Assembly: GCA_027579435.1 (NCBI GenBank)
Contig: JANBPK010001160.1
Coordinates: 1-18,815 of the forward strand
DNA from: Candolleomyces eurysporus
Lineage: Eukaryota > Basidiomycota > Agaricomycetes > Agaricales > Psathyrellaceae
Direction: 5' to 3'
DNA length: 18,815 nucleotides
Made by a program: the position numbers and the translations under genes. Shown here in pieces: positions 8,944 to 17,483 of this stretch. The notes beneath the pieces were generated by a model. It was not told where the DNA came from and did not search any database. It saw nothing but the letters and a program-made list of their open reading frames with translations. Position 1 is the first letter of the stretch; each line of letters begins with the position of its first letter.

Positions 8944-11831
8944 ATGGCTGACCTCAAGAACGCGATTTGTGATCTCCAAAACTCACTGCTCAGACTGAGT
9001 CACCAGAGTGACGAGGAGCTCTACCGAGTAGAAGGGCAAAAGATGGTAAGTGAATTGCAACTTTGTCCAAATTCACGCTAATCTCGCTTCGCCTGATCTG
9101 TAGGAGGCCATCATTCGTCAACTGCGGGACACTGATAGGGACGGCAAACAGAAAATGATGGGCACCGTCGTAGCAAAATTTTGCACCAAGTACTTGGAAG
9201 TGCGGAAAGCTCACCGGGATGGCCATGAATACAAGTTCACTCGTGACTGGAGGAAGGTAAGAAGTGTCTAATTCTGAATTTTTATGATCGCAGACTTACC
9301 ATGCTTCCTTGACAATCAGAGTCGGGCCACTGTTGTTTCGAAGCTGAAAGATTCGTCAAAAGGCAAGCAACCTGCGAAAGTAAGTATTCTGTGATTCCAA
9401 GTCATTGCAAGGATTAATCCTTGCAATAAAATGCTTCTCTGGCCATTAAAGCCCGGCGGCCGATGTTCAGAAGCCCTCGGAATCAAAAGGCAATGCACCT
9501 GAGCAGCCTGCAAAGGTTTGTTTCGCGATTCTGATTCTCATTGCAAGGATTTACATAGCAATCGGAGTGCGGTGGCCGATGTTCCGAAGCCGGTGGCTTC
9601 CAAAGGCAAGGCACCAGAGCGGCCCGTTCCAAAGCCACCGACAATTGACTTGAACAACCCACCAAGGAAAGAGGTGAGTGCAGGCATTTTTGTAGGCATC
9701 GACTGGCCAGGTACATGGGAACAGGTTCCTCCCCCGAGCAAGAAAACTACGGCGGCAGAGCAGCCTGTCGCCTCAAGCTCCAAAACCCCAGCTCAGCAGC
9801 CCACCCAGGTATGTTCTCTAACATTTTAAGTCAAGCACCTTTTTGATCCTTTTCACAATTAGTCTCAAGCAGGCTCATCAAAAACACCGGCTACGTCCAC
9901 CCAGGTAAGAAGGCTGTTTCTACCAGGCTTCTTCTCTGAGTTTACAAGCTACAGGCCCCCAAAACTTCAAAACCCAAAATGCCCTCAGCACCAAAGGCCC
10001 CGGCTGGGGAGCCCAAAAAACCTGTCAAAACTAAGACTGTGGCCGCAAAACAACCCGGCGAATCAGCCCCCAAAACCCCGGTGGGAAGTAACCAGGTAAG
10101 TAATAGAGAAAGACTCGCAACCTATCAATCTCATACTTTCAAGGAGAGCACCTCAAAAACCTTGGCTGTGCAGGCCCCAAAAAAAATCTTCAACTTCAAA
10201 ATCTTCAGTGAGCTCTAACTGCACACGCACAAAATGACGGACCTGATACTTGTCAGGCCATGGATGTGGATGAACTGGCAAAAGGCAAAGTCAAACCCCG
10301 GGTCGTCATCGAAATCCCCGCTAGGAAGTCAGGTGAGACGTCGAAGGCCGCTGGAGAAAAGGAAAAGGCCGGTGGGGGGAAGGGAAAGGGAAAGGAAATC
10401 GCCAAGCAGAGACCCCGCACCAGCAGAGAGGAGCACGAACACAGCGAGGCTCTCTATGACCCTGCCGAAGATTCAGACTCCAGCGGTTACGCAGACGAAC
10501 CTGTTGGAGCAAAGCAAAAGGGAAAGTCTGGCCAAAAAGGGAGCACAAGCAAGAAGCCAAAATCAGTGGCCATCCTTGGTGATACCGGCTCTGAGAGCTC
10601 AATTCCAATAATCCAACGAAGGTCCCTCCCTACAAAAAAGTCCGGTAAAAACATCGGCCAGGTGAAAACCCCCACCAACAACCCCCCTCCCTCCGGCCAA
10701 CGCAAATCAAGACCCCAAAGCAACTTCTTCAAATACCTCCCAACCGCGACGGTCAACTTCCTACTAGAGATCAGGGATTGGAAGGAGCCCCCCACCGCAG
10801 AGGAAAAGCACGCATATGATTCATGGCTCGCGGGAGTCATTAAAACCAACCCAGCGATGAAGCCCAAAAAAGAAAGGTCGAATACCAACAAGGCCACCAT
10901 ACTTCTGGGCCAATCGCTCGATCCGCCTGCAGGGTTAGTTGTCAACGAATTGCCCTGTGACTACTGCAAGGAATACTGCCCTGTTTGGTGCTTCATTATT
11001 GACCAAGGCACATCATGCCTGATGTGTAACTTCTTCCGTCACTCCAGGTGCAAGAAGAACGGCAACCGGGTATGACTAAAATTTTTACTAAATTCCTCAA
11101 CTGATTTCTCTCAGGTGATGGAGATGGGTGGCAAGGGTCTCAAAAACGAAAAGTCCAAGTCCAAGGCCGGCGAGAAGGGCAAGTCCAAGGAAAAGCCCGG
11201 TGAGGAAATTGAGGACCCCGTCGCAGACAGCATGCCCGAGGATACTTGCCCCCCTGAAGTTTTGAACGAGCAACTCTGGGCCGAGGTGCAGTTCACCCAA
11301 GCACAACAAGGGTCTGCAATTCGGGCTATCCAAAGCCAGATGGACGCCATGACCTTGGGGATGGCAGCTTGTGGCTCCCTGCTCAAGGATGCCAAACAAA
11401 AGGTTCAATACCATTCGTCCATCCACGCCGGGGTTGATGAAACAGTGGCCGACAGCTCCAAAACGCTTGCCGAGAGCATCGAGAAGATTATTGCTGGGCA
11501 TGATCAACTCAAAGAACTCAACCCCGGCGTCCCTCACCACTTGCTCGAGGACCACATCAAAAATCTCAACGCACTCATCTCACTCGGCTCGGAGTTCTCT
11601 CAGACTTTCCAGGCTGTGGCCGACGATGCCCACCGGGCAACCGTAGCCCTTGGAGAGTGGCTTCAGGGGTCTGGAAAGGGGGAAACAGCCAGCGACGTTG
11701 AAATGGCCGAAGTTGATGACTCGGGGAAAGAAAGAGCGGCCGGCGATCTGGCTCTCAGTGACCAAGGGTCGGGTGAGGAGGAAGGAAGCTCGGGTGAGGA
11801 GGAAGGAGGCTCAGAGCAAAGTGATGAGTGA
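8944..11831 (+). CDS. Lys/Pro-rich modular protein with Cys cluster and acidic tail
   Basis: Function not recognised. Eleven exons: 8944-9045, 9104-9256, 9320-9379, 9471-9515, 9590-9673, 9725-9808, 9863-9904, 9955-10095, 10144-10207, 10257-11069, 11115-11831, about 767 residues. All joins are in phase except exon 9, which has one extra A in an A8 run (10179-10186); with A7 it reads APKKSSTSKSS and joins to AMDVDELAK. The N-terminal 85 residues look helical. Exons 3-9 encode short Lys/Pro/Ser/Thr modules (SKGKAPERP, SSKTPA, APKTSKPK). Exon 10 is basic and ends in a zinc-finger-like cluster (CDYCKEYCPVWCF, CLMC, HSRC; about residues 490-527). Exon 11 starts Lys-rich, passes through a helical segment and ends acidic (SGEEEGSSGEEE). 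Nuclear location and nucleic-acid binding are possible from composition. Introns 5 and 8 are stop-free multiples of three and might be retained. Confidence 0.75.
9401..9625 (+). repeat. Tandem duplication of an intron-exon module
   Basis: The intron/exon pair at about 9401-9513 resembles that at about 9537-9625. Both introns carry ATTGCAAGGATT and a GGCCGATGTTC motif just before the exon. Both exons encode a similar peptide, KPSESKGNAPEQP and KPVASKGKAPERP. The acceptor is CAG after the motif in copy 1. In copy 2 that CAG reads CCG, and the next AG, three bases on, appears to be used. Confidence 0.75.
9404..9427. other. 24 bp perfect palindrome inside intron 3 of the Lys/Pro-rich gene
   Basis: The half-site ATTGCAAGGATT is followed directly by its exact reverse complement, with no loop. 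A damaged version (about 9540-9562) sits at the same place in the next, duplicated intron. It could form a hairpin or cruciform or bind a dimeric protein. Confidence 0.9.
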
Positions 11832-12110
11832 GCTTTCATCAACCCCCTCTTCCCTCCACACCTTTTGGACTTTCTTTGGTGGGCGCTTTACAGACGTACC
11901 GGACTTTAATTTTGCACTTGTATTAANTTTTTTGCAATTTTCTTTTCTTTTGGCTATGGAATCAGTTGATATTCCTGCATGCAAGAAAGTGCAGCAATGA
12001 AAGGTAAAACACCGGTGGCCGGTAGATGCATGGCAGTTATTCATGGATGAGCGGAATATTCAACAGTTAGCGTGCCTCAGCAATAGTGTCAAAAGCCGGC
12101 GGCGGGTATG
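11832..12110. other. 3' flank of the Lys/Pro-rich gene, no gene seen
   Basis: This stretch contains a probable 3' UTR, including a T-rich stretch with an N beside a T-run near 11927. I see no credible coding frame. The first CACCGGTGG-type motif appears at about 12009. Confidence 0.5.
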
Positions 12111-12387
12111 ACATGGATAGGCCATTATAGAGCTACAGTGATACATGGAATTAACATGCCTTGATAAGGGGATTGTAGAACATTGGTGGCTTATTTGAAC
12201 CAAATTACCACAGGCGATAGGTGTAGAACACCGGTGGAGGTAAGATATCGGATTGTAGAACATCGGTGACTTATTTGTACCAAATTACCACAGGTGATAG
12301 TGTAGAAAACTGCTGCAGGTAAGACATTGGTAGGCCATTATAAAGCTACAAACATTTGGCATGATACATGGAACCAACATGCCTTGG
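12111..12387 (+). repeat. Nested direct repeats arranged B-A-A'-B'
   Basis: Unit A (12171-12250) and A' (12251 to about 12328) share GATTGTAGAACAT and CAAATTACCACAGG at matching positions, about 80 bp apart. Unit B (12111-12162) and B' (about 12323-12387) share TAGGCCATTATA, AGCTAC, GATACATGGAA and AACATGCCTTG. The units carry AACAYYGGTGG motifs, the reverse complement of the 18 bp repeat core at 5.75 kb. Confidence 0.75.
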
Positions 12388-12458
12388 CAATAGTGACGGT
12401 TGTGGAACATCGGTGGTTGAGAACATTGGTGGATCATTTTATCTACGAGCTAGATCTA
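12319..12458 (-). repeat. Right arm of the long degenerate inverted repeat
   Basis: The reverse complement carries, in the same order as 5728-5898, TAGATCTAGCTC (12447-12458), ATCCACCAATGTT (12422-12434), ATTGCCAAGGCATGTTGG (12374-12391) and a block ending CTTACC (12319-12343). It has only two CCACCRATGTT units, where the left arm has about six. Block identity is roughly 70-90 percent, judged by eye. Confidence 0.6.
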
Positions 12459-12710
12459 AATTGCTTGGTACAATAGATACCATAGAATACACACCCACTG
12501 AGGCAATAATCCTGACGTATTTCAAAAGCCCGGCAGCGAAGATGTGAATCAAAATTGACTCCATGGTATGAATTGAGGAATCCCGGCATGAGAAACCTCG
12601 GTGGAAAAAATGGATTGAGAAGTATTAAAAAGCTTGGCAACATTCAAAGCTATCATGAATGGTACTCCTATCAGTAGCAACACAATGTAAACCAGTCGAG
12701 GGTGCAACTA

Positions 12711-13362
12711 GCAGCCACACTACCAATTTGGCTGCCGATCAGCAGCCGCATTGTTTAGACAACATGAGTTCAATTGTACATGCAGCAGCTGCAGCGTCTA
12801 GATGGCCTACCAATCTGGGAGTTTCATTGCAGCCGCATTGTGAAGACGACCATATAATTCTCTTGGCCGATCTGTGGCCGCACTGTTTAGATTGCCTATG
12901 AACTTTGTCATACAAGAAGCAGCTGCACTGTCTACTAAGTCGCGCATATGGTGACCACGACTGCAGCTGCATCGTCTAGATCCACTCTTCATATGTGTTG
13001 TGCAAGCAGCTGCTGTGTCTTTTTGCTTTCTTTTTGGGTGCAGCTGCTCTGCTTATTCACCCTCATTATCAATGCACCTGGCAGCTGCCACGTCAAATGA
13101 ACCATGGCTTTGATGGTGAAAACACCGGCCGCTCCATGTAATTGACCCTCAAAATACTTGCAACTTTGGCGGCCTGGGTGTCTACCGGGCTGCTGATTCA
13201 GGGCTCTGCAGCCTGACGGTCTACACCACCCACCCCATTCTCGTCAGCCGCTTCTTTGATACTACCAGGAAATTGGGCAGAGTGGCAGCCGCCTACCTCA
13301 GAAAACCCCGGGGGCCCGTCTGTCAGCTACACACCAGACAACCCCGGCAGCCGCTGTGTATT
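12711..13362 (+). repeat. Degenerate 44 bp-period array with GCAGCYGC cores
   Basis: The core GCAGCYGCNNYGTCTA recurs at about 12711, 12742, 12785, 12829, 12874, 12919, 12963, 13006, 13040, 13081, 13126, 13169, 13208, 13244, 13285, 13312 and 13347. Spacing is 43-45 bp through the best-kept middle. The spacer sequences differ, so only the core and the spacing are conserved. Many cores contain the E-box palindrome CAGCTG. No sustained coding frame follows the period. Confidence 0.75.
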
Positions 13363-14685
13363 ACAAAGGGACCTCATTTAATGCAGCCCCTGGGGCTAGA
13401 CCGTTAAACACGGGACTTAGGCAATGTGGGCTGGTGCGTATAGTACAGGTGTATGTGACTGCCATATGTGGCAATAGGCATGGGCTTGATGACAATGTTG
13501 GACAGTAGTTAATATATGTAAGTGTACTGCATATCCATTCTATCCTGTCAACAATTGGCTGACTGACACTGCAATATCACAGTGCCAAGAAAGTCATCTA
13601 TACACTTATTGCTGTGCTTAGGCTTGGTTGCTTGTTCCAGGTAGGAGATTCATGCTTGCCTTCTCTTCTTTATCTGGGAAAGAATCATCCTTGAAAATGG
13701 CAAGATTCAAGTTCAAGTATGTCACATAGGTAGGGATTTTGCACTTAGTGCTACACTTTCAAATTTCAAGCCTTGGGGTGTGGCGCACAAGGGGCACACA
13801 GGATATTGGCACTGTACATATCACCAAGTGCCATTCTGATTCTTCTTTGACTGAGGGCTTTCTGATCCAGTTGGGATGTGTGGGAAGGAGAGTGCAGTAA
13901 GTAGCAGCCAAGACAACACACACTGGCAATGCAATGTCTTGGCACAGCATAGGGGTACAATGTACCCAAGTCAAAATGCCTTAGGACAGGGCATCACACT
14001 ATCCTCCTTGTCCATTTCCAGAAAATGGATAATCACTTGTAGGTTCAGCAAAACAGAAATAATTTTGAAAGCTTTGATCCCAAGAAGGCTGATATTCCAA
14101 CACATGACTGTGGACAGGAAACAAGTGTGACAGTGGGGATAATGGGAGAGATTGTGTATGGTTGGGTGTTCACATGGATGGGCCATCAAGGTCATTCATC
14201 TGAAGGTTACGAGGAAGCTGTTCAATTGGCATTGGGATTTAGGAGGTACAACATGGTATAGTAAATAGATGTTTCATCCAAAATTCAAAAACACATAAAC
14301 AATTAAGCAAAAAGTGGAAAAGGAAAGATAGGAATGAGAAGCAGGTGCAGACTTCCAGTCCAATTTGGTCTGGCTTTAAATGCAGGGGAAAGTGTGAACT
14401 GGGTTGAGTCTAAAACCTGATGTGATTCAGAGCGTTGTGGTTAGAGGGACCATCAATGTTTGAGTGAGAGGAAGGGAACACACATAGCTGGGTCCTGCAG
14501 ATTGTGCACTAAGTGTGGTGAGTGTGCTGATCATTCAATTACTTCTTCAACTGTGGTACAGAATCAACAGAAGGAAATGAAAGGCAGGGCAGGTAATACA
14601 CACATCTTGACTTGTCAGAAAATGGGTCTGAATCACCAGCACACAGTTGTTGTTGCTCAACAAGCCTCAGATTTTTCTGAAAAAT
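13363..14685. other. Gene-poor stretch, nothing recognised
   Basis: About 1.3 kb without a supportable gene. The longest open frames are under 90 codons, lack introns with consistent phase and have compositions unlike the neighbouring proteins. No tRNA fold, transposase motif or clear repeat was recognised. It may be decayed repeat DNA. Confidence 0.5.
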
Positions 14686-14955
14686 AGATAAGCTGTGTGG
14701 CAAGACATTCAAGTTCATGAGGAAGCAGACTTACAAGCTGTGCAACAGATGAGCTGAATGGCAAGAATTTCAGGTTCATGAGGAAGCAGACTTACTCGCT
14801 ATACAACAGATGAGCTGAATGGCAAGAAATTCAGGTTCATAAGGAAGCAGACTTACATCNCTATACAACAGATGAACTGAATGGCAAGAANTTCNGGTTC
14901 ATGAGGAAGCAGACTTACTTTCTATACCACAGATGAGCTGAATGGCAAGCAATTA
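14686..14955 (+). repeat. 61 bp tandem repeat, about four and a half copies
   Basis: The anchor GGCAAG occurs at 14699, 14760, 14821, 14883 and 14944. Each unit contains GGTTCATGAGGAAGCAGACT and ACAACAGATGAGCTGAAT, with few differences. One unit is one base longer because of an N. The copies are much more alike than those of the 44 bp array, suggesting a young minisatellite. Confidence 0.92.
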
Positions 14956-14989
14956 ACCATATAGACATACCGTCTACTCCGGTCAATTT

Positions 14990-15255
14990 GTGTGCAACCA
15001 TGAATTTTTACACGCATACCCAAGGAGACCGCCAATTCCGCAGGGTTGATGAACGAGTGGCAAATCATCCGATAGTCATCGATCAGTGTTAAAGCTTCCC
15101 GGGAAACTGAGCCGTATTGTACCCACCACGATCTCGCTGGTCTTCAAATGACGAAAATGGGCTATCTCGTCCCCCTCTTTGCTGGGGATTATATTTTTGT
15201 ACTCCCGCCGGTAAGGGAGCGTAAAATGGGTTCCACACCGTCGACTGCCATCGTT
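14990..15255 (-). other. Protein-like fragments downstream of the ubiquitin-like gene
   Basis: Three minus-strand frames look coding in turn. One reads CGTHFTLPYRREYKNIIP and stays open from 15255 to a TGA at 15076-15078. One reads FYAPLPAGVQKYNPQQRG, and one SREALTLIDDYRMICHSF toward 14990. The first could be a fifth exon of the neighbouring gene through a 51 nt intron (15256-15306, donor TGC|GTAATT). The others suggest a decayed or mis-sequenced extension or a second gene remnant. Confidence 0.3.
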
Positions 15256-15294
15256 CTGCTTAGCACTTCCTCCGCTCTGGTAAAGACCCGTATC

Positions 15295-16139
15295 TTATGA
15301 AATTACGCACCAAACAAGCCACCCTTGGTTTATATATATTCCAAGTTTCGTCTTTCCACATTTTGGACACGTCTTTGTAAGATCATCAATCCATTCCCGC
15401 TCCACCAACATGCTCATTACAAGCTCCTCCCCGAACGGCATCACGTCACCATAACTCTGGGCATCGACCGGCGTTCCGTTTAAACGCGTGATACAATACC
15501 GCCTCTCGTCGACACGTTCCTCACCTACCTTTCCTCTGAAATGCTCGGCCAAGTTATTGTGCAGCTTCTGCGATGTCAATTTGAGTCAGACGCACGTCGC
15601 AAAAGGTCTGGACGGAACCCTGGAATCATCGATCATCTCTCACCTCGTACGTGGCGACGATCGACCAGGGGAACGTCAAAGTTTCGCCTAGCGCGTCCGT
15701 GATGATCAGTGCGTTCGTACTGCTGAAGCCCACAACTTGAGGCAAATTCCTTCGGAAAATCCTCTGTAGCAGCTCTGCTTCCCAGGCCCGAGCTATCACA
15801 AGTTTGGGGCATTTTCACGTAGGAGCACAATCTACCACCGAAGATGACTCACATTCTGCCACAACTTGGTTGCCTGCCCCGTTATTGACTATCATCTTGT
15901 CAACCCTAACGTATTTGGCCTTTTTGAACATATTAAGGCTGCGTGCAGGCTCTAGCAGTGGTGATAGCTTTATCAACCAGTCTGTCGCTGCAGACAAACG
16001 ACTCACGCTTATCCTTGCTGAGCGGATTACCAGAATCCTTGCCTCGTCGCGGCTTCAAGAAACCTGGGCGCAACAGTGACAGAAAAGCCATGAACGAGCT
16101 CTTGCCCTTGCTTGAAGGTGAATTGCCAGTGGGATCCAT
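15295..16139 (-). CDS. Probable fungal ubiquitin-like-domain protein with C-terminal CxxC
   Basis: Four exons on the minus strand (16139-16007, 15951-15853, 15792-15644, 15567-15295) join in phase through canonical introns of 55, 60 and 76 nt (GTGAGT/GTGAGA donors). The start is ATG in the context MDPTGNSPSSKGK. After a basic N-terminus comes FRRNLPQVVGFSSTNALIIT, then DALGETLTFPW, GKVGEERVDERRYCITRL, GEELVMSML and a terminal CPKCGKTKLG. The pattern of a strand, DA-LG, PW, an F-R helix, Y-I-RL and E-LVMSM resembles the ubiquitin-like domain of many agaricomycete proteins of unknown role. That family call is from memory. The stop is 43 residues after EWIDD; a further exon (15255-15076) is possible. 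The gene is GC-richer than the repeat DNA to its left. Confidence 0.7.
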
Positions 16140-16916
16140 GTCAAGGCGGTGGTTCAATCGTCGGGGGAGAGAAAAGAGACACTTGGGTGAAGTCTGGAAG
16201 CAAGAGCGGGTATGGCGACGAAGGGTGGGAGTCAGACACGAGACAGCCTGCAGGTGATAGTGCTATGCACAGCCGTTCGATGGATCGAGAAGTTGGGCGC
16301 TTATCGCACGAATTAGACCGCGATTAGACTAATTGGATGTTCCAGAGGTCTGGCACTGGATCCACGAGGACAAGCCAATTCATTCTATTCGCTCAATCGG
16401 CCATTAGTAGCTTTTATGTTCCCAATCAAGAGTCAATCGAGAGTCAGGTGAGACACAGAAGAGGAATGCAAACCCCGAATCATGGTACCATTCCATTAGG
16501 GACCTCTTGATGCTCGACGCACCCCCGTGGCCATACCCAGCGAGGTCTCCATATTTGCGTAGCTTGGCACTCACCAAGTGCTAAATGGCAGTACGGGGAG
16601 GGTAGGACATCCGCCAGACGATTACGGAGCCCCTGAGAGAGAGTCGATGCGTGGAGGATATCAAATGCGGTCAGAACGGAAATTGCGCTAGATTGTCCTT
16701 ACAGGAATCAAGCAGATCCGAGCAATCGATAGTCAGAATATATAGAGGGGAGTTTCGGTCCAGGAAGCACACGTTGGGAACTGCAAGGAATAACGGACCT
16801 TTATGCCGCTCACCCTATGGTTCTGTTGGCAGACGCAAGTGAGAGTGAGCAGAGTGCGTCGTCGTTGTCTCTTGGATTTGGTTGACCGCAGGTTGACGAG
16901 ATGTTGTTTTGTGCAG
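16140..16916. other. Intergenic region, no gene seen
   Basis: It lies between the divergent ubiquitin-like gene and the elongation factor fragment. Open frames here are short and have no recognisable motif or exon phase. I searched the part just before 16917 for the preceding exon of elongation factor G and found none. A promoter for the minus-strand gene is expected at the left end. Confidence 0.5.
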
Positions 16917-17187
16917 GTCAAGTTATCGGTGGACTGAACACCCGTCGTGGAATTATCGTCGACAGCGAAGTCCGGGATGACGAGTTTACGGCTGTTGCTG
17001 AGATTTCTTCGAACGGTATGTTTGGGTACTCGAACCAGCTCCGCGGATCGACTCAAGGCAAGGGAGAGTTTAGCATGGAATACAAGGGGGCCTATACTGA
17101 TTGTGTTCTTTAATGCAGCACCACATGCCTGTGCTACCTAACGTGCAGAAGGAGCTCGAGGAGGCGTTGAACCAGGGTAAAAAGTAA
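16917..17187 (+). pseudogene. MEF1: Orphan C-terminal fragment of mitochondrial elongation factor G
   Basis: The two segments match the end of mitochondrial EF-G, the GTPase that drives ribosomal translocation. Segment 16917-17086 follows a good acceptor (TTTTGTGCAG) and reads [40 protein letters not shown] and MEYK. Segment 17119-17187 reads HHMPVLPNVQKELEEALNQ and ends in TAA. The 32 nt between them start with GG, not GT, and are shorter than any intact intron here, so the intron looks damaged. No GTP-binding or central domain lies upstream. Only about 78 of some 750-800 residues are present. It is either a truncated duplicate, a gene cut by rearrangement, or an assembly misjoin. Family identity is very strong from the sequence; pseudogene status is inference. 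Confidence 0.8.
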
Positions 17188-17483
17188 ACGATATTCATCA
17201 TTTAGACGCCTATGTTATATCACAGGAACGACTCATTAAGGATGTCATGCGGGACCGTCGTGAGNAAAAAAGACCTGCCCTAAACCCGAAACCTAAAATT
17301 TTGGTCATTGACCATCATCATCGCCGTCCTCGACGCCCCAAAACAATTGCCAAATCGCCTCGTCGTTGCGGGCATTCCTGCAGGGCAGTCTACATCTTTT
17401 AAAAGTGCGTGTCTCGACGGCGATGAAGAGGCCGCGATGTCATTGTATTGTATCGGTATTGATACGATCTCTCGCAGACCACG
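17188..17483 (+). promoter_or_regulatory. Upstream region of the eIF3a gene
   Basis: These 296 bp separate the elongation factor fragment from the eIF3a ATG. A CTCTCGCAG sequence six bases before the ATG could be the acceptor of a 5' UTR intron. The start context ACCACGATGG is good. An N follows the G before an A6 run near 17265. No other element is recognised. Confidence 0.4.

Noticed and set aside
12659..12901. 80-codon frame with QPHC repeats in the 44 bp array
   Set aside because: 44 is not a multiple of three, so the repeat cannot keep one reading frame; the peptide pattern is a by-product of the array.
12711..13362. CRISPR-like array because of the regular spacing
   Set aside because: The host is a eukaryote, the cores are short and degenerate, no cas genes are present, and the spacing reflects a 44 bp period rather than identical repeats with unique spacers.
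13759..14195. Several 60-85 codon open frames on both strands
   Set aside because: They overlap one another, lack motifs and splice structure, and show no coding-like composition.
14460..14687. 75-codon frame with several Cys residues
   Set aside because: Cys spacing (CRLCTKCGEC) is suggestive, but nothing upstream or downstream extends it and its end overlaps the start of the 61 bp repeat.
16651..16842. Possible upstream exon of elongation factor G
   Set aside because: A GTGAGAG donor lies at 16839, but no frame before it resembles the expected EF-G sequence.
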